From contig OZ024862.1 of NCBI GenBank assembly GCA_964017155.1, forward strand, positions 45,399,462-45,463,461: a DNA stretch of 64,000 bases, written 5' to 3'. Positions 26,114 through 37,720 of the stretch are shown one piece after another. The stretch comes from Oasisia sp. SBJ-2009. Lineage: Eukaryota > Annelida > Polychaeta > Sabellida > Siboglinidae. Under the pieces are notes generated by a model. That model saw only the letters and a program-made list of their open reading frames with translations. It had not been told where the DNA came from and made no database searches. Numbering within the stretch: the stretch's first letter is position 1; each line of letters begins with the position of its first letter. The position numbers and the translations under genes are program-made.

Positions 26114-26175
26114 ACTGTAATAACAATAATTAGTCAATATAAATATGTTATTGCATAGAAAAATGAATTAAGTAA
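25991..26175. repeat. Imperfect long hairpin with (TA)n loop
   Basis: The left arm (25991-26056) and the reverse complement of the right arm (26111-26175) align over about 65 bp. They share TTAATTCATT, TCTATG-AATAACATATTTATAT and CTAATTATTGTT-TTACA blocks. The spacer (26054-26109) is pure (TA)n. A third, weaker copy of the left-arm sequence lies at about 26378-26440. This resembles an old palindromic MITE-like element whose centre became a microsatellite. Confidence 0.8.
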
Positions 26176-27916
26176 ACAATTTCACACGTAGATAGATAAA
26201 TAATTATATGTGTATGTATATATATATGTATGTATATATATATATATAATCACCAAATATGCAAATGATATGTATATATATATTTAATATATATGTGTAT
26301 ATATATATATATCAATATCACTAAATATATAAATAAATGATATGCATATACGGTACTCATGAGATATTGGTTACTTAGTTTATTTTATTTGTCTATACAA
26401 TAAAATATTTATATTTGCTAAGTATTTATATTATTAATATAACTTCAGGTTACTCAGGTATCACAGCACATTTCAAGAGATTTGTAAAATACTCAGGAAC
26501 TATCATTTAGACGAGACCCTATAAGAAATAACTATAATACAACCTCCATGTGAACAGACACAATGGGTAGACAGACTGTGTTGTTAGTTCAGGCAGGGGT
26601 TTTCAGAGAGTGCATTATTTACCAGACTCTTTCCTGCGACCAGATGTTCCAGGAATCCGGCATTTCTAGGATGTTCTAGGAATGGCCATAAAATGAGGTG
26701 AACAATGCAGAAAGAGCAGAGTTTAGTGCCAGGAAACTGTCTCAGCAGTCCGCTTATTTCAGGTAGCATTACGTCAAGCTGCTGTAGACACATGGCACAT
26801 TGTCTCGTTGTTAGAGCAAATCGTGGTCGACCAGGAAGAGGTTTGTTTAATTCCCCTGCCTGTGTAGAAGCATGTGAAGTTGTGTGCACTGTGCACCTTA
26901 CTGTGTCTGGGAGAGGGATAAAACCCATTGGTCCCTTATAACCTGGTGGTAATGCCAGGGAAAGTAAAATATGTGTGGCAGCCTAGGATAACCAGTCACA
27001 TTAACACAAAATCATACACATTTTTATTTAAGAAATGGAAAGGCACACTATTTACATATCCTGTACTGTTTACTGTATTCAAATATCCCACTACAGGTAG
27101 TAGCAAAGTTACAGGAATTTAAAGAGAGCATCTATCACAAATTACATAAGGAGAAAAATGAGTTATAAAGTTGAAACTCATTATTCACATGAAAACCACA
27201 CTTTATGATGGCATAACACAATAACTGCTGCATTTACCTTATAACTTATAAAGTCCTGTGAGGCAAATGTAGATGTGCTTGTTATCTTTATTATTCTGAA
27301 AACATCCAATTCTGATGGGTAATTTTAAAGTTACACGGAATTACATAGGACACCCGTCAAACATGATTGCAGGAGAAACGAATATTGGGAATTGAATAAA
27401 TCAGTCATTGATGCCCAGGCTCCATTGGACGACACTCGGGAGTCAACCATTGGTTCTTTGACTGGGTCTTCAAGTGTGTTGGAACTGAATTAAATATATG
27501 TTTGTACATAAACACAGATAGTTATATCGGACCCTTGTGTTGTGTTCCTTTAGTGGCAGCGTCACGTGTTCCATTTACAGTAATGTTAACATATTATCAT
27601 GTTGAGTGCAATTGTCTTGCATCATCTATGGGTAACAATTGATGTTGACATTCATGTACACTGTGTGATGGGAGTCATTGACGCATTCAGTTTGCTGGAA
27701 AAATAAAACTGATAAAAGCATGTCATTGCAAAATCACTGCACATGAGCATGTCTGTGATGTAAACAAAATTAAAATATTATTGCATTAGTGCAGTTAACC
27801 ATAGCTTTGTGTAGAAAGATGTTGGATATCCACGCTACCCATCTCTAAGATCTAGCTGTAACTAGACAACATGTACACAACAGGCACACACAAACATGTA
27901 TACACAGGCACTACAT

Positions 27917-27941
27917 GCACACACACACGCACGCACGCACG

Positions 27942-27973
<32 letters not shown>

Positions 27974-27994
27974 ACGCCACTCACACCACACACA

Positions 27995-28033
<39 letters not shown>

Positions 28034-28053
28034 CGCCACTCACACCACACACA

Positions 28054-28096
<43 letters not shown>

Positions 28097-28107
28097 CGCC
28101 ACTCACA

Positions 28108-28196
<89 letters not shown>

Positions 28197-28210
28197 CGCA
28201 CGCATGCACG

Positions 28211-28250
<40 letters not shown>

Positions 28251-28262
28251 CAAACACACAAA
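27917..28262. repeat. (CA)n microsatellite with higher-order unit
   Basis: After a (GCAC)n start, (CA)n is interrupted three times by ACAACGCCACTCACACCACA at about 27971, 28030 and 28094, so a roughly 60-bp unit was duplicated inside the array. CAAACACA variants and GCACGCATGCACGC follow. Confidence 0.95.
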
Positions 28263-29153
28263 GGCCATGGTTTGCTGGCATCTCCCACTGTATCACCTGA
28301 ATACCCTACTATTTTTTAGCCGGACAAATTCCCCTGTTCTCCCAGAACCAGTGAGCAACAAGCCACCTGTATTATGTCTATGGATGAGTGCGGGTGTTTG
28401 GAAGTTGTTCCCCTCCTTGCCAGGGAGAAGGCTGCTTCCTAACATCATCCATCCGCTGTTTCCTGTCTCCCTGCAACCTCGGGGAAGATGTTTCCTTTCC
28501 TTGTCTCCTCTTTCCCTGCCCTACTCCCTCTCCCTCTCCCTCTCCCTCTGCCTGTAGCTGTAGTCCAGTGGGCCACGCGGTCAAGTCAAAACTGTTTGGC
28601 ACATATACTTCTACTTCTGTGCACAGTTGATCTACAATTCTTTCCTAAAACTCTGATAAAAGCAGCCAAAATATGCATGGATATTGGGGAGTGGATTAAA
28701 ATGTTTGCTGACATGAAAATAAATGACATTTGCATAAGACAGTTGATAAATCCATATGACAATTGCCTGGTGGTAGTGTTACTTCCAGTTTCCTCCAGTA
28801 AACTGTAGCTCTCAGTATACCTCTCTACAGCCACTCCAGGGCTTTGCGATACTGTCTGACATTTTCGTTTTCGACATTTTGAGTCGCCAAGTAATCGCAT
28901 TCATCAGGGTGCGGCGGGCCATTGTGTGAGGACACATCTATTTATAGATATCGTATGTGATTATGATGAGGCACTTAAATGTCATGTGTCAAGCCCGTGC
29001 CGATGCATGTTCATTCGTACGTGAAATTGTATTACACGAAACGCCGTCACTCTCATTAAAAATATATGTAGGTAATGTTGCGTATATTGGTCAAATATTG
29101 TAATGATAGGAAAAGTAACCGTTGTTATTTGTGCACTGTAGTTGCACATATGC

Positions 29154-29165
29154 CCACTAGGTGGC
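29154..29165 (+). promoter_or_regulatory. CTCF-like motif, perfect 12/12
   Basis: CCACTAGGTGGC on the + strand, followed by GTAGCAG. It is the upstream member of a convergent pair with 29197-29208 and lies about 120 bp before the zinc-finger exon. Occupancy is inferred. Confidence 0.5.
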
Positions 29166-29196
29166 GTAGCAGTCGATGGAATGTATGCACCAGTAC

Positions 29197-29208
29197 TCCC
29201 CCTAGTGG
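29197..29208 (-). promoter_or_regulatory. CTCF-like motif, 11/12
   Basis: The reverse strand reads GACCACTAGGGGGAGT, one mismatch to the core. It faces the site at 29154. Confidence 0.4.
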
Positions 29209-29282
29209 TCAGTGTGAATGTGTCCATATTTAGCCGATGAAATATCAGAACGAATTATTTTCAATTGTTTTTATTTTTTCAG

Positions 29283-29506
29283 GGGACGAGTTCGTCTGGT
29301 TCGTGTCCGTCGTCGCCCGGCTCCAGTGGCGCCCCCACAGTGGAGATTAACCCGGAGATCTACTGTCGAGTCTGCGGCGTCTCGTTCAACTCCACGAAAC
29401 AGGCTCACCAACATTACCACGGCAAGAACCACGCCAAGAAGCTGCGGCTCGACAACAAGCGGCGGCCAGGTGGCAGCACTGGTGGCGTGTCGTCATCAAC
29501 CCCCGG
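29283..29506 (+). CDS. Internal exon of a JAZ/zf-met zinc-finger protein (ZNF385/ZNF346-like)
   Basis: The exon follows a 17-nt T-rich tract ending in TTTTTTCAG and ends at a strong donor (GG^GTGAGTG). It encodes 74 codons plus two bases, starting in phase 0. The peptide opens with a Ser/Gly/Pro-rich linker (about residues 1-22). One zinc finger follows, C34-x2-C37-x12-H50-x5-H56, containing YCRVCGVSFNS and QAHQHYHGKNHAKKLR. A basic stretch (KKLRLDNKRRPG) and a Gly/Ser-rich end follow. The five-residue His-His spacing and the GKxHAKK tail mark the U1-like/JAZ class, which typically binds double-stranded RNA or acts as an RNA/DNA adaptor in the nucleus. The partner exon is at 57101. The exact orthologue (ZNF385, ZNF346 or ZMAT type) cannot be fixed from one finger. 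The exon is clearly richer in GC than its flanks. Confidence 0.88.
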
Positions 29507-29802
29507 GTGAGTGACGTGTCAGTCGTCAATGTCGGGCGAGATCGACAGCTATTATTTGTTATGGAAGGCGTCAGATGATTCTTGCCTGATAAATCAGTTT
29601 GTTTTTATTGAAAATCAATAGTTGTATTGATATTGCAGTTTTGTGATTGGATGACTCTTAAGAGTGTAAAGTCAAAAAAGTATACATTTAGGGTTGATTG
29701 AACCCCATGCCTTTACATACAGTCCAATATTTGCAGTCCAATGTCTAAATAGAGTTTATAGACATGTGTCTCTGAGCATGTGTGTGTAATAACCATAATA
29801 AT

Positions 29803-29880
29803 AATTTATTTCTTATATAGCGCCCATCCAAATAATTGTTCTGGGGTGCTTTACAAAGGTTATTCCATGTACAAACTAGT
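29803..29880 (-). mobile_element. Retroposon 3' tail fragment
   Basis: On the + strand: AATAATAATTTATTTCTTAT, then ATAGCGCCCATCC and GGGGTGCTTTACAAAGG. Reversed, this is the GTAAAGC-ACC-GGCGCTATATAAG-AAATAAATT layout common to invertebrate LINE and SINE tails. The SINE at 30150 ends in a similar layout. No body is attached, so this is a tail-only fragment. Confidence 0.55.
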
Positions 29881-30149
29881 CTAGACGTGTACATGACCGG
29901 AAATACACATTACACTATGCATACACAAGCATGACATCCATTTTCAAAGCGTAATTGACAACACATAGATGAGATATGATTTTCTTTGGCTCCTCAGAGC
30001 TTTGCCTGTCCAACCACACATTTGTACCTGTCCGAAAACAGACTACCTGTCCAAATGAAGGGTGGCGAGTCTCCAGATAAAGCTGTGCCCAGTGCGTGCC
30101 CACTGACTCATCTATATGTGTCGTGAATGTGCAGGTTTTAAGATCCAAG

Positions 30150-30485
30150 ACAGCGCAGTGGCTCAGGGGTAGAGCTTCGGACTCTCGACTACGAGAACCC
30201 GGGTTCGAATCCTGGCTGCGGTGTTAAAACCTTTGGCAAGTTTTTTCACTGTACATTGCTCCAGTTCACTCAGCTGAATAAATGAGTACCTGGCTATAGA
30301 CAGTGGTGGATATGTGTACGAGCAGCGTTCGCGCATTAATTGTAGCATATGGCTGGATGCTTCCCAGAGAAGCCGAGATGGTGTCTGAGTGAACAGGTCT
30401 GTCAGGGAAGTAAAGTGTAAAACGCTTTGAACGGTCCTGAGGATTGGATACTGTGCTATATAAGAACTTGCCTTTGCTTTATAAG
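30150..30485 (+). mobile_element. tRNA-derived SINE, best-preserved copy (family A)
   Basis: The head has Pol III-type boxes: an A-box region GTGGCTCAGGGGTAGAGC (about 30160) and a B box GGGTTCGAATCCTGG (about 30201). The 5' and 3' ends do not pair as a tRNA acceptor stem, and a roughly 260-bp body follows. The body includes CCTGGCTATAGACAGTGG, GCATTAATTGTAGCATATGG and TTCCCAGAGAAGCCGAGATG. The tail carries AACGCTTTGAACGG and GTGCTATATAAGAACTTGCC. Other copies are at 4275 (-), 34440 (+) and 38865 (+). It lies inside the intron in the sense orientation. Confidence 0.9.
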
Positions 30486-30949
30486 GGATTCTTAAAGTAT
30501 ATTTGGTCTTTGTGAGCTAGATGTCAGGTGAAACTTGATGGCCATGATGTGATCTACCAATCGTGGCATGGCTGCCACTATGGCACGTTTCATCCAGCAG
30601 TCAGCATCTCTTCTGTATCCTTTCTACCAGAAGTTCTATCATCTTGACATTGGCAGTTGGTCTTTCTTTCTCGCAAAGGTTCTAAATCACCATTACCAAC
30701 AAACAACTGAATTTTAAACAAAGCATTGTCTATAAGGGGTCGTGCCTAGACTTGTTTCGAGTTAAGATTATCCATAATTAAGCAGCAAAGCGCAGAAGTA
30801 CTGTCAGGGCGTAGTCCTAGAGCCCATGTCCAAATGCATTTTACTTGTACATGTAGTAGGCTTTTTAAACACGAAAGGATGGATACGTTGAACTTCATCT
30901 AGTTCACTTTCCGACAGCATTTTAATTAGTAAATGACACCCACGTACCA

Positions 30950-31340
30950 GGAGACATGTGCGCAAAAAAACTCGTCACAAAACAATAAACCAGAGACTCG
31001 TATATCAAGCCACCCAGATTTGTGGAAACAAACACTGCGGCAGAATGTGGATCGTGGTCGTGGTCGCAGGTGGTACCCGTGAAAGAAGACGCACTGACAC
31101 CTCTCTCGACGCAGCTGCGTCAGTGGCGCTAGTTGGCGTCACTGTCCCAATGACATGTCGGTGTCGATTAGATTTCCAACTTGCCGGTGGACTAGCAATC
31201 AACAGTCACTCACTCGGTGACATCGGTCGGCTTTGTCCAACAGCACACAGGGGAGTTGAGTGTAAATTAGGGCAGGGAAATAATTTCCAGGGTAGTGGGT
31301 TGGGGTTGTTCCGATTGTTTTTCCCTCGCGTGTCATGATG
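30950..31340. other. GC-balanced stretch, no gene recognised
   Basis: A 126-codon + frame (30958-31338) and a - frame overlap here, but neither has a recognisable domain or splice-flanked boundaries. The region is CpG-bearing (CTCTCTCGACGCAGCTGCG and similar). It might be regulatory or a chance open frame. Confidence 0.2.
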
Positions 31341-32429
31341 AGGGAAATATTTTCAGTTGCCATTTATCTGTGCAAACCACATGTTTTACTTTCTCTTTAC
31401 AAGCAGAACATTTTGTTTTCATTTTGCTGCAATCTCATGTTAAATATGCCCAATTTCTTTCTTGTAATTTTTTTATTAATAACACAAATTTATTATATTT
31501 ACTTATAACACATGTTATAAAATGTGGTGCTCTGCAAACAAACGCTTTCAGTATAAAAATGGTGCATATGTGATTTATAGCCACACAAAACATGATTTAA
31601 CTTTATACAACGGATGATATTAAAAATGATCAGGGTTGATATTAACATAATTTAGATAATTATAATGACTATCAATACATTAAAAATATATGTGTGTACA
31701 ACATACAGACTTGTTAAAAAATTTACAAATGGGAAAATAAATAGTAATTTATCCCCAACTCTACCTGGTATTCTGGATGACAACCTTCAACTCGCTGAGT
31801 GCGGCTCGACTCGGCTGATCCAATTGAGGACAGATCGTAATTGAATTATTAGTGAGTCCTTCAATTTTGTAGCATGGGGAGTCAGTAACACAGAATTAGG
31901 TCAAGTCTACGTTATCTCATATATGATGCACGTATATGCTCACAGACTTTTTTCCAATGATTGATATTGCAAATATTCGTTGGTATGATATAGTCACATG
32001 AAATGTGTCAGTTTCCTTCTACTGCTGTAGGTACTATTAGAAAATTGCAATCTTATATTGATAATGGATTATTTAACCATTCTACACTATTTTATTCATA
32101 TGTTTTAGATAATTGTTATTAAAAAAATTACTAGTATTTAAAAACATGTTTTGTTGGTTTTTCAGTTCTTTTCTAATTAATATATTTTAATATATATACA
32201 ATTTTGAATCTGGCGTTATACCCGATAAATATAATATTATTCTCATAGCCATTACACTCACTAGGTGTCATTATGGTCTGATCATGTGATCACAGACGAA
32301 GCACCCACTCATGAAGAAGACAAATTTCTTGATCTGATTATCCCTTAAATTAGGCTCTTCATCAGGCAAGACTTTTTAACCGTGACAAGCCACAAAAAAC
32401 ACAGATTGAACCTTCCGATATTGATGATT

Positions 32430-32960
32430 ACCGTCGTATGCCACACCACGGCTTACTCAACTATCCAAGTGTCATCAGTGCACTCTTCTGTGCGAGGAGG
32501 CAGTAAATTTCCTTCAGTCGTGTCACTGGTGGAATGAGATTACTGCCTCGGCCCGTGTGATCAGCAGCGTGGCGATGATATGAATTGCGCTACCATTACG
32601 CTTTAGACAAATATTCCCGAGTGCTGTCGTTGTGGTCTTTGTTCATGCTTCATCAAACCGTCGGCTTGTCATTACCGTTTTCATGATTCGTATTCACATT
32701 GTCACTGCACTAAAAGCGTTTGACGGATACCCCTCCGATTTGCGGCGTTTATGAGTCGAGACGTACAAATTGCCGATCGCGGTACAGGAAACGACGGACG
32801 CTTTTAAAAGCCATCGTTCGCAGTCAGCGTTAGTTGCTACCCAAGGCAGGTGGTAGTTTTTTATGCGTCTGTGGCTGGTGCAGGCTGATGCGTATGGCGT
32901 CGACTGCTGAGGTTGACGTAAAAAAGTATCGCGCTAGGATAAATGGACTAGGAGACAGTC
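32430..32960. promoter_or_regulatory. CpG-retaining island, candidate regulatory element
   Basis: Unique sequence rich in CpG relative to its neighbours (ACCGTCGTATGCC, GATTTGCGGCGTTTATGAG, GCCGATCGCGGTACAGG), with words such as CGTCGGCTTGTCATTACCG. It lies directly upstream of the AT-rich 220-bp duplication. No ORF of note. Confidence 0.3.
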
Positions 32961-32987
32961 ATCGGAAATTGTCATAGAAACTAAATT

Positions 32988-33420
32988 GTGGCAATATGAT
33001 ACTGGTTTCATAACATAAATTTTACAGTCGTAAGTATTTTTTAAATATTAAATTTTTTGTACATGTATATCGTTAAGATTATTGAAAAACAATTATTTTA
33101 TTTCACAGAATTTGTAAAAGAAAATCCCGAAGTATGTTTACTAGCGTTGAGTACAATGTAATTTTACATTAGTAGTTAAAACAGTGCTTACTTTGTTTTA
33201 CATAACTGTGGCCATATGATACTGGTTTCTTAGCATAAATTTAACAGTTGTAAGTATTTTTTCAATATTACAATTTCGGTACATTCGGATGAAGAGTATA
33301 GAACAATTATTTAATTTCACATAATTTGTAAAAGAAAATCCTGAAGTAGGTTTACTAGCATTGAATACAATGTAATTTTACATTAGTAGTGTAGAAAGTG
33401 CTTACTTTGTTTTGCATAAT
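32988..33420 (+). repeat. Diverged 220-bp tandem duplication
   Basis: Unit 1 (32988-33207) and unit 2 (33208-about 33420) share GTGGC-ATATGATACTGGTTTC, CAATTATT-ATTTCACA, TTTGTAAAAGAAAATCC and ACAATGTAATTTTACATTAG blocks in the same order. Differences and small indels are roughly 10-15% by eye, so the duplication is old. Confidence 0.9.
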
Positions 33421-34086
33421 TTCGTCAACCAGTAATTTCCTGTTGCTCTGTTTCCTTTGACAGTGTCATGCGAGTCTGTATTCTGTGACGAATTCCCGTG
33501 TGTTTGTTTTTTGTGACATTTTCATGTGACTGTTTCGCTGTGCCCTTGTTTCCACGCACCTGTTCCCCCGTACGGCTGCCAACTTCCTTGTCTTACGTTA
33601 CTTCCGCGTGGTCATTACAAGGAACTCACACCTGCATGTCTTGTCGAACCTTCTCCTGTCTCCCTTCCCTCCGGCTGACGGGTTGAGGCTGGGAAGACCT
33701 GGGGCTTGAGGGCAATCAGGGTGTGTCCCCCCGTTGTGTGGGAAAGAGGCAGTAGAGGGGGACTGGTAGGCGGAAGGCTGGATTGAAACTTGAAAGGCTG
33801 CAGGATGATTTGTGGATTGATAAGGAATATAAAGTAGTGAGATATGTGGATGTCCAGTTGGTCAATCGGACAGGTGAACTAAGTGACATGCATGACTGGA
33901 CACTGGGTCTGCATATTCTCATAGGCAGTAAGTGACTGTGGTCATTGGTCTTGGTCATTTCGTAAGGCATCAAGCAGTGTATGCATAAAATAACCCAGGA
34001 TATGTTTGCTATGTGAAGACGAAGAAATTACAATGGTTGCGGTTTTAGAAACTTTGTTTTACTGATAAATAATGTCTGCCTTTCCT

Positions 34087-34136
34087 GTCCGTCCGTGTCC
34101 GTCCGCCCGTCCGTCCGTCCGTCCATCCATCCGTCC
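34087..34136. repeat. (CCGT)n/(CCAT)n microsatellite
   Basis: About a dozen TCCG/TCCA tetramers with variants. Confidence 0.85.
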
Positions 34137-34439
34137 TTTCACTATCCATATCTCACACCCATCATGTGTTCTACAGACAGATTCTGACATACCCTTTCTT
34201 TCACATCTGTTCATATCATCTATAAACTCCCCCTGACACCAACAAGCATAATGCTGTCAGCTGTCCAAATTGCTTCATGAGGGCACTGCATGTTTCATAT
34301 GTCTTGATTTCTCCAATCTATTCTGACAAATTAGCAGACCCAACAGCACAGAACGGCATGTTCTCAATTTACAGGGATGGGGTTTGCATCCATTTGCCAC
34401 CGTTTGTAGTGTAGTCTGTTTTATACCCTCCAATCACTC

Positions 34440-34620
34440 TGTCTGGTAAGTGGCAATTGACAGTGGCGGGATATGCTTTTATGTATTAATTGAAACATGG
34501 CTGAATGCTTTTCACAGAAGTACCTGGGTAGTATTGGTGTCTGAATGAACTGGTCTGACATCTGGCGAAGAGTTTCAAAAGCACTTTGGGAGAAACGACA
34601 GAAGAACGTTGTGACACTGA
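34440..34620 (+). mobile_element. Degraded family-A SINE copy
   Basis: It preserves the order of family-A blocks: GACAGTGGCGGGATATG, TATTAATTG-AACATGGCTGAATGC, TTCACAGAAGTACCTGGGTA, GTGTCTGAATGAAC, and a GCACTTTGGGAG-like tail. The tRNA head cannot be recognised. An old copy. Confidence 0.6.
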
Positions 34621-34648
34621 TATTTATTAAAATGTGATAGTAACGTAT

Positions 34649-34678
34649 GTATATATATATATGTATATACCCCCCAGT

Positions 34679-34728
<50 letters not shown>
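34649..34728. repeat. (TA)n microsatellite with CCCCCCAGTGG insert
   Basis: Two TA blocks flank a short GC-rich insert at 34670-34680. The right block is about 23 perfect dinucleotides. Confidence 0.9.
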
Positions 34729-34729
<1 letters not shown>

Positions 34730-35481
34730 CAAAATAATGATAAGGCAGTGAAATCAAATATCCATGTTTGCAACATGGACGAAGGCAGCTCTACTGTGTA
34801 TTTTGGCATGCCAATAAATCAGATAATTGGTGTGTATTCATAGTCTTGTTTGTTTGGAAGCCATAACTTAGTCACTGGATTGTTATTATTAGATTATGAC
34901 AGGAGCATGCAGAAACCATGATATATCTCTGTCTCTTGTCTTTTTCTTAGAATTATACCATCTTTGTATATGTGTTTTATTTATCGTGTCTAACTTCACA
35001 CAGTATACACTACAGACTACAGAGAAAACTTATTGTGTGCCGAGAGTCACAACAGAACGTGAGCTGTAGCAGCTGGTTATGGAATATTGCACACACGTAA
35101 ATTACTCCTTATTGACATTAGCCTTAAGAATTGAACGGCAAAAACGTAAAAATTCCCTGATTAAAAACGTAAATTTGTAATGTGCAGCAGCTGCATGTAT
35201 GAGACTAGTTCTCCACCTGCAAGAATCCTTTGGTCAATCATCCAGCTGATGTTCGTTAGACTTGGAAAAAGTGTTTGGAAAGGAAATTACTAGGAAATAC
35301 TACACTTCATTTTCCACAGTTTGTTGGCAAAACCTGTGCGGCATATGTCTTTCTTATTTCATAAGCGTATACAGGTCTCAGATGGCAAAATGTTCCATGA
35401 TCACTAATCAAAATTGGACGGGTGGATGGACAGATACAGCTATATCTCATAGCAGGTTGTATGTACAGTATACTGCATTGG

Positions 35482-35590
35482 CAACTGACACCTTTACACT
35501 GGACAACTGTACTGGACACTGAAACCATTACACTGGACAACTGTACTGGTCACTGACACCAGTACACTGGACAACTGTACACTGTACTGG
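35482..35590. repeat. 34-bp tandem repeat, three copies
   Basis: TACACTGGACAACTGTACTG starts at 35495, 35529 and, truncated, 35563, an exact 34-bp spacing. Confidence 0.92.
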
Positions 35591-36434
35591 AAGTGGACAG
35601 GAAGGAAGTGTTATTTATTCATGATGTGACAAGTGACTGGGAACTAACAAAGGTGACCCTCGCGTACCAGATGAAACGTAATTAGTTTTGTCATTGAGGA
35701 CCATTATAATGTTTCCTGGAAATATTTCCCTGTAATTTTGTTTGAAACACCATTAGAAAATTAACTAACCTACTTTCTTTACAACGTCCTTCATTTTTCA
35801 CCTAGACAGACCAGTTCGCCAGATATTTATTGCCAGCACTTATAACCCATAACGATGTGTTACAAAAACGTTAGTTAACTCATTGTATCAAAATAACACC
35901 ACTAGAAATTACATCCATCATGCAGTATACAGCTGACAGTGGCTGATCAATCACTTGAGGCGGCTGGTATAAAAGACGAAATGTGTAATCACGTTGTCGT
36001 AGAAAAGGCAATTACATCAGTGCGGTGGAGAACGTAAGCTCAGGGAGATAGCATTAGAGGGAATCATTGGAAGATGTGATTGAGAAGACAATGACTGGTC
36101 CTCCGATCAGATCGGTGCAATCACATCAGGCGGAAGAAATCTACGGGGATTTGACAGAAGACATCGTCAACTATCCTGAATGAAAGGAGTGTCATTGAAT
36201 GTGATTGAACAGAGAAAGATGTTGGAATAGTTGTGATTTCTGCCAAATAAGTTAACATGATGTTTTATTATTATTAGGTTAAAATAAATGTGTCTTGTTC
36301 AGACAGGTGCATGAAGAAAGGTGTTAGCATAGACATAATTTGGTCTGGCTAAATTGACATGATTTTATGATAAAAATATGAACAGTAGTTCTTAGGTGGT
36401 TTCCTTGGACTAACACAGGAGTTGTCCTTCTCTA

Positions 36435-36672
36435 GAATTTGTGAGTCCACTACAGGTTACACATTTACCCCGTGTGTGAGATCTTTAACTTCCCCTGGCA
36501 TAGACACCAGATAGAAGGGACCACCGGCTTTTAGTGTCTCTTCCGAAAGACACAAGCAAATGTGGGGTGAACGAAATTGCGTAAGTTTCTAAACGGCGGT
36601 AAGTGGGATTGAACCACCGTCCCCTCGATTGACAGTCCGGCGCTCTACCATGCGACCACTGCTCCCCACACA
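36435..36672 (-). mobile_element. tRNA-derived SINE, second family (B)
   Basis: Reading the reverse strand from 36669: GGGGAGCAGTGGTCGCATGG, then TAGAGCGCCGGACTGTCAAT and a B box GGTTCAATCC near 36610, followed by CGCCGTTTAG. The anticodon-loop position reads GTC, so an Asp-like source tRNA is possible. No acceptor stem closes it. A body follows with CAATTTCGTTCACCCC, TCTTTCGGAAGAGAC and GCCAGGGGAAGTTAAAGATC. This body is unlike family A, so at least two SINE families are present. A tRNA caller may flag the head; it is a SINE, not a tRNA gene. Confidence 0.8.
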
Positions 36673-36868
36673 GTCCTGCACACAGGTTGGCCCTACAATG
36701 GGAAAACAAACTCCGAACAAGACGTGTAGCCATATGTCTTATCTCAGTGTTATCTCTGTCTTATCGCTATTGGAAACACCGCGCTTTCTGGAAAAACCGC
36801 AGTACCTGGAAGACATAGCCACCAGCCCTCGGCATCAGGTGTAAATATCTCATTTGTGACACACCAAC

Positions 36869-36880
36869 GCCCTCTGTTGG
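36869..36880 (-). promoter_or_regulatory. CTCF-like motif, 11/12
   Basis: The reverse strand reads CCAACAGAGGGC, followed by GTTGG. One mismatch to the core. Evidence is motif only. Confidence 0.3.
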
Positions 36881-37444
36881 TTGGTGTTGTCTCTAGGCTA
36901 TATGGTGTGGGCTGTACACACATTTTACAACCAGTGGTTTGGGGATGTGATCTCTATTGCAAGAGACAACAGGTCTGTTCATGTTTTACATCAGGTGTTC
37001 TAATTATTGTTTTGTTACATTTCAGACAGTAAATTTATTTAAAGAAATAAAAATTAAAACATGAAGTTTGATGATGTGGAATATAGGATTTCGTTATTTT
37101 GTAAGAAATGAAGTTTGGTGTATAGCTGATGGGTCGAAATGTTGTACATTTCACAAACTATGCTTGAAAGTAAGTGAATTTCTTATAGAAATGAAGTTTG
37201 ACATAGTTAATTTTTGCTGTATGTAAAATTGTATGAGAAACTGAATACATTATCTTGGCTATGTTACACTCGAACATGTAGTGAAGAAGTCATTTGTGCT
37301 GCATAATTGTTTTAAAATTCTACAGTTTATTTTCAGATGTAATATCTTCAGTCAAGAATCTTCTGCAAATAACAATTCTGTAGAAACAAATTAACTAATA
37401 ATTCAAACATATTGTTTTCAATTCACTTTATCACAGTATCATCA

Positions 37445-37720
37445 TTGCCAGATGTTTCTGGACCAATGTTTCTAAGTTCAAATAGTGTTATATTGGCATG
37501 AACATAATTTGCTTTTAACCAATTTTGGCTTTCACTTCATCTACTCTTTGTGACCAACAAACATTTCTGGGCCAATGTTTCAAAGTTAACATACAATAGT
37601 TAGATGGATCATAATGTAAACTTGGCTGCAACTCCAGGTTTAATTTTGTTCTCCGTTTGGCTTTTTGTTCACTTTCTCGTTAACAGTGTATAGAAGTTTC
37701 TGGACTAATGTTTGTTTGAA
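37445..37720. repeat. Degenerate repeat, TTTCTGGACCAATGTTT phrase x 3
   Basis: The phrase occurs at about 37454, 37564 and 37697 with changes (GGGCC, GGACT). Loosely similar AACATAATTTGC and CTTTGTGA-type sequence lies between. Probably an old tandem array with a roughly 110-135 bp unit. Confidence 0.55.

Noticed and set aside
27871..28557. 228-codon THTHTH frame and other frames in CA/GT arrays (12.4, 46.6 and 60.3 kb)
   Set aside because: CA/GT repeats encode Thr-His or Cys-Val. No coding evidence outside the arrays.
30155..30225. tRNA-like gene on +
   Set aside because: It has A and B boxes but no closing acceptor stem. The same head and body recur at 4275, so it is a SINE.
36593..36669. 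tRNA-Asp-like gene on -
   Set aside because: The acceptor ends do not pair and a SINE body continues downstream, so it is a SINE head.
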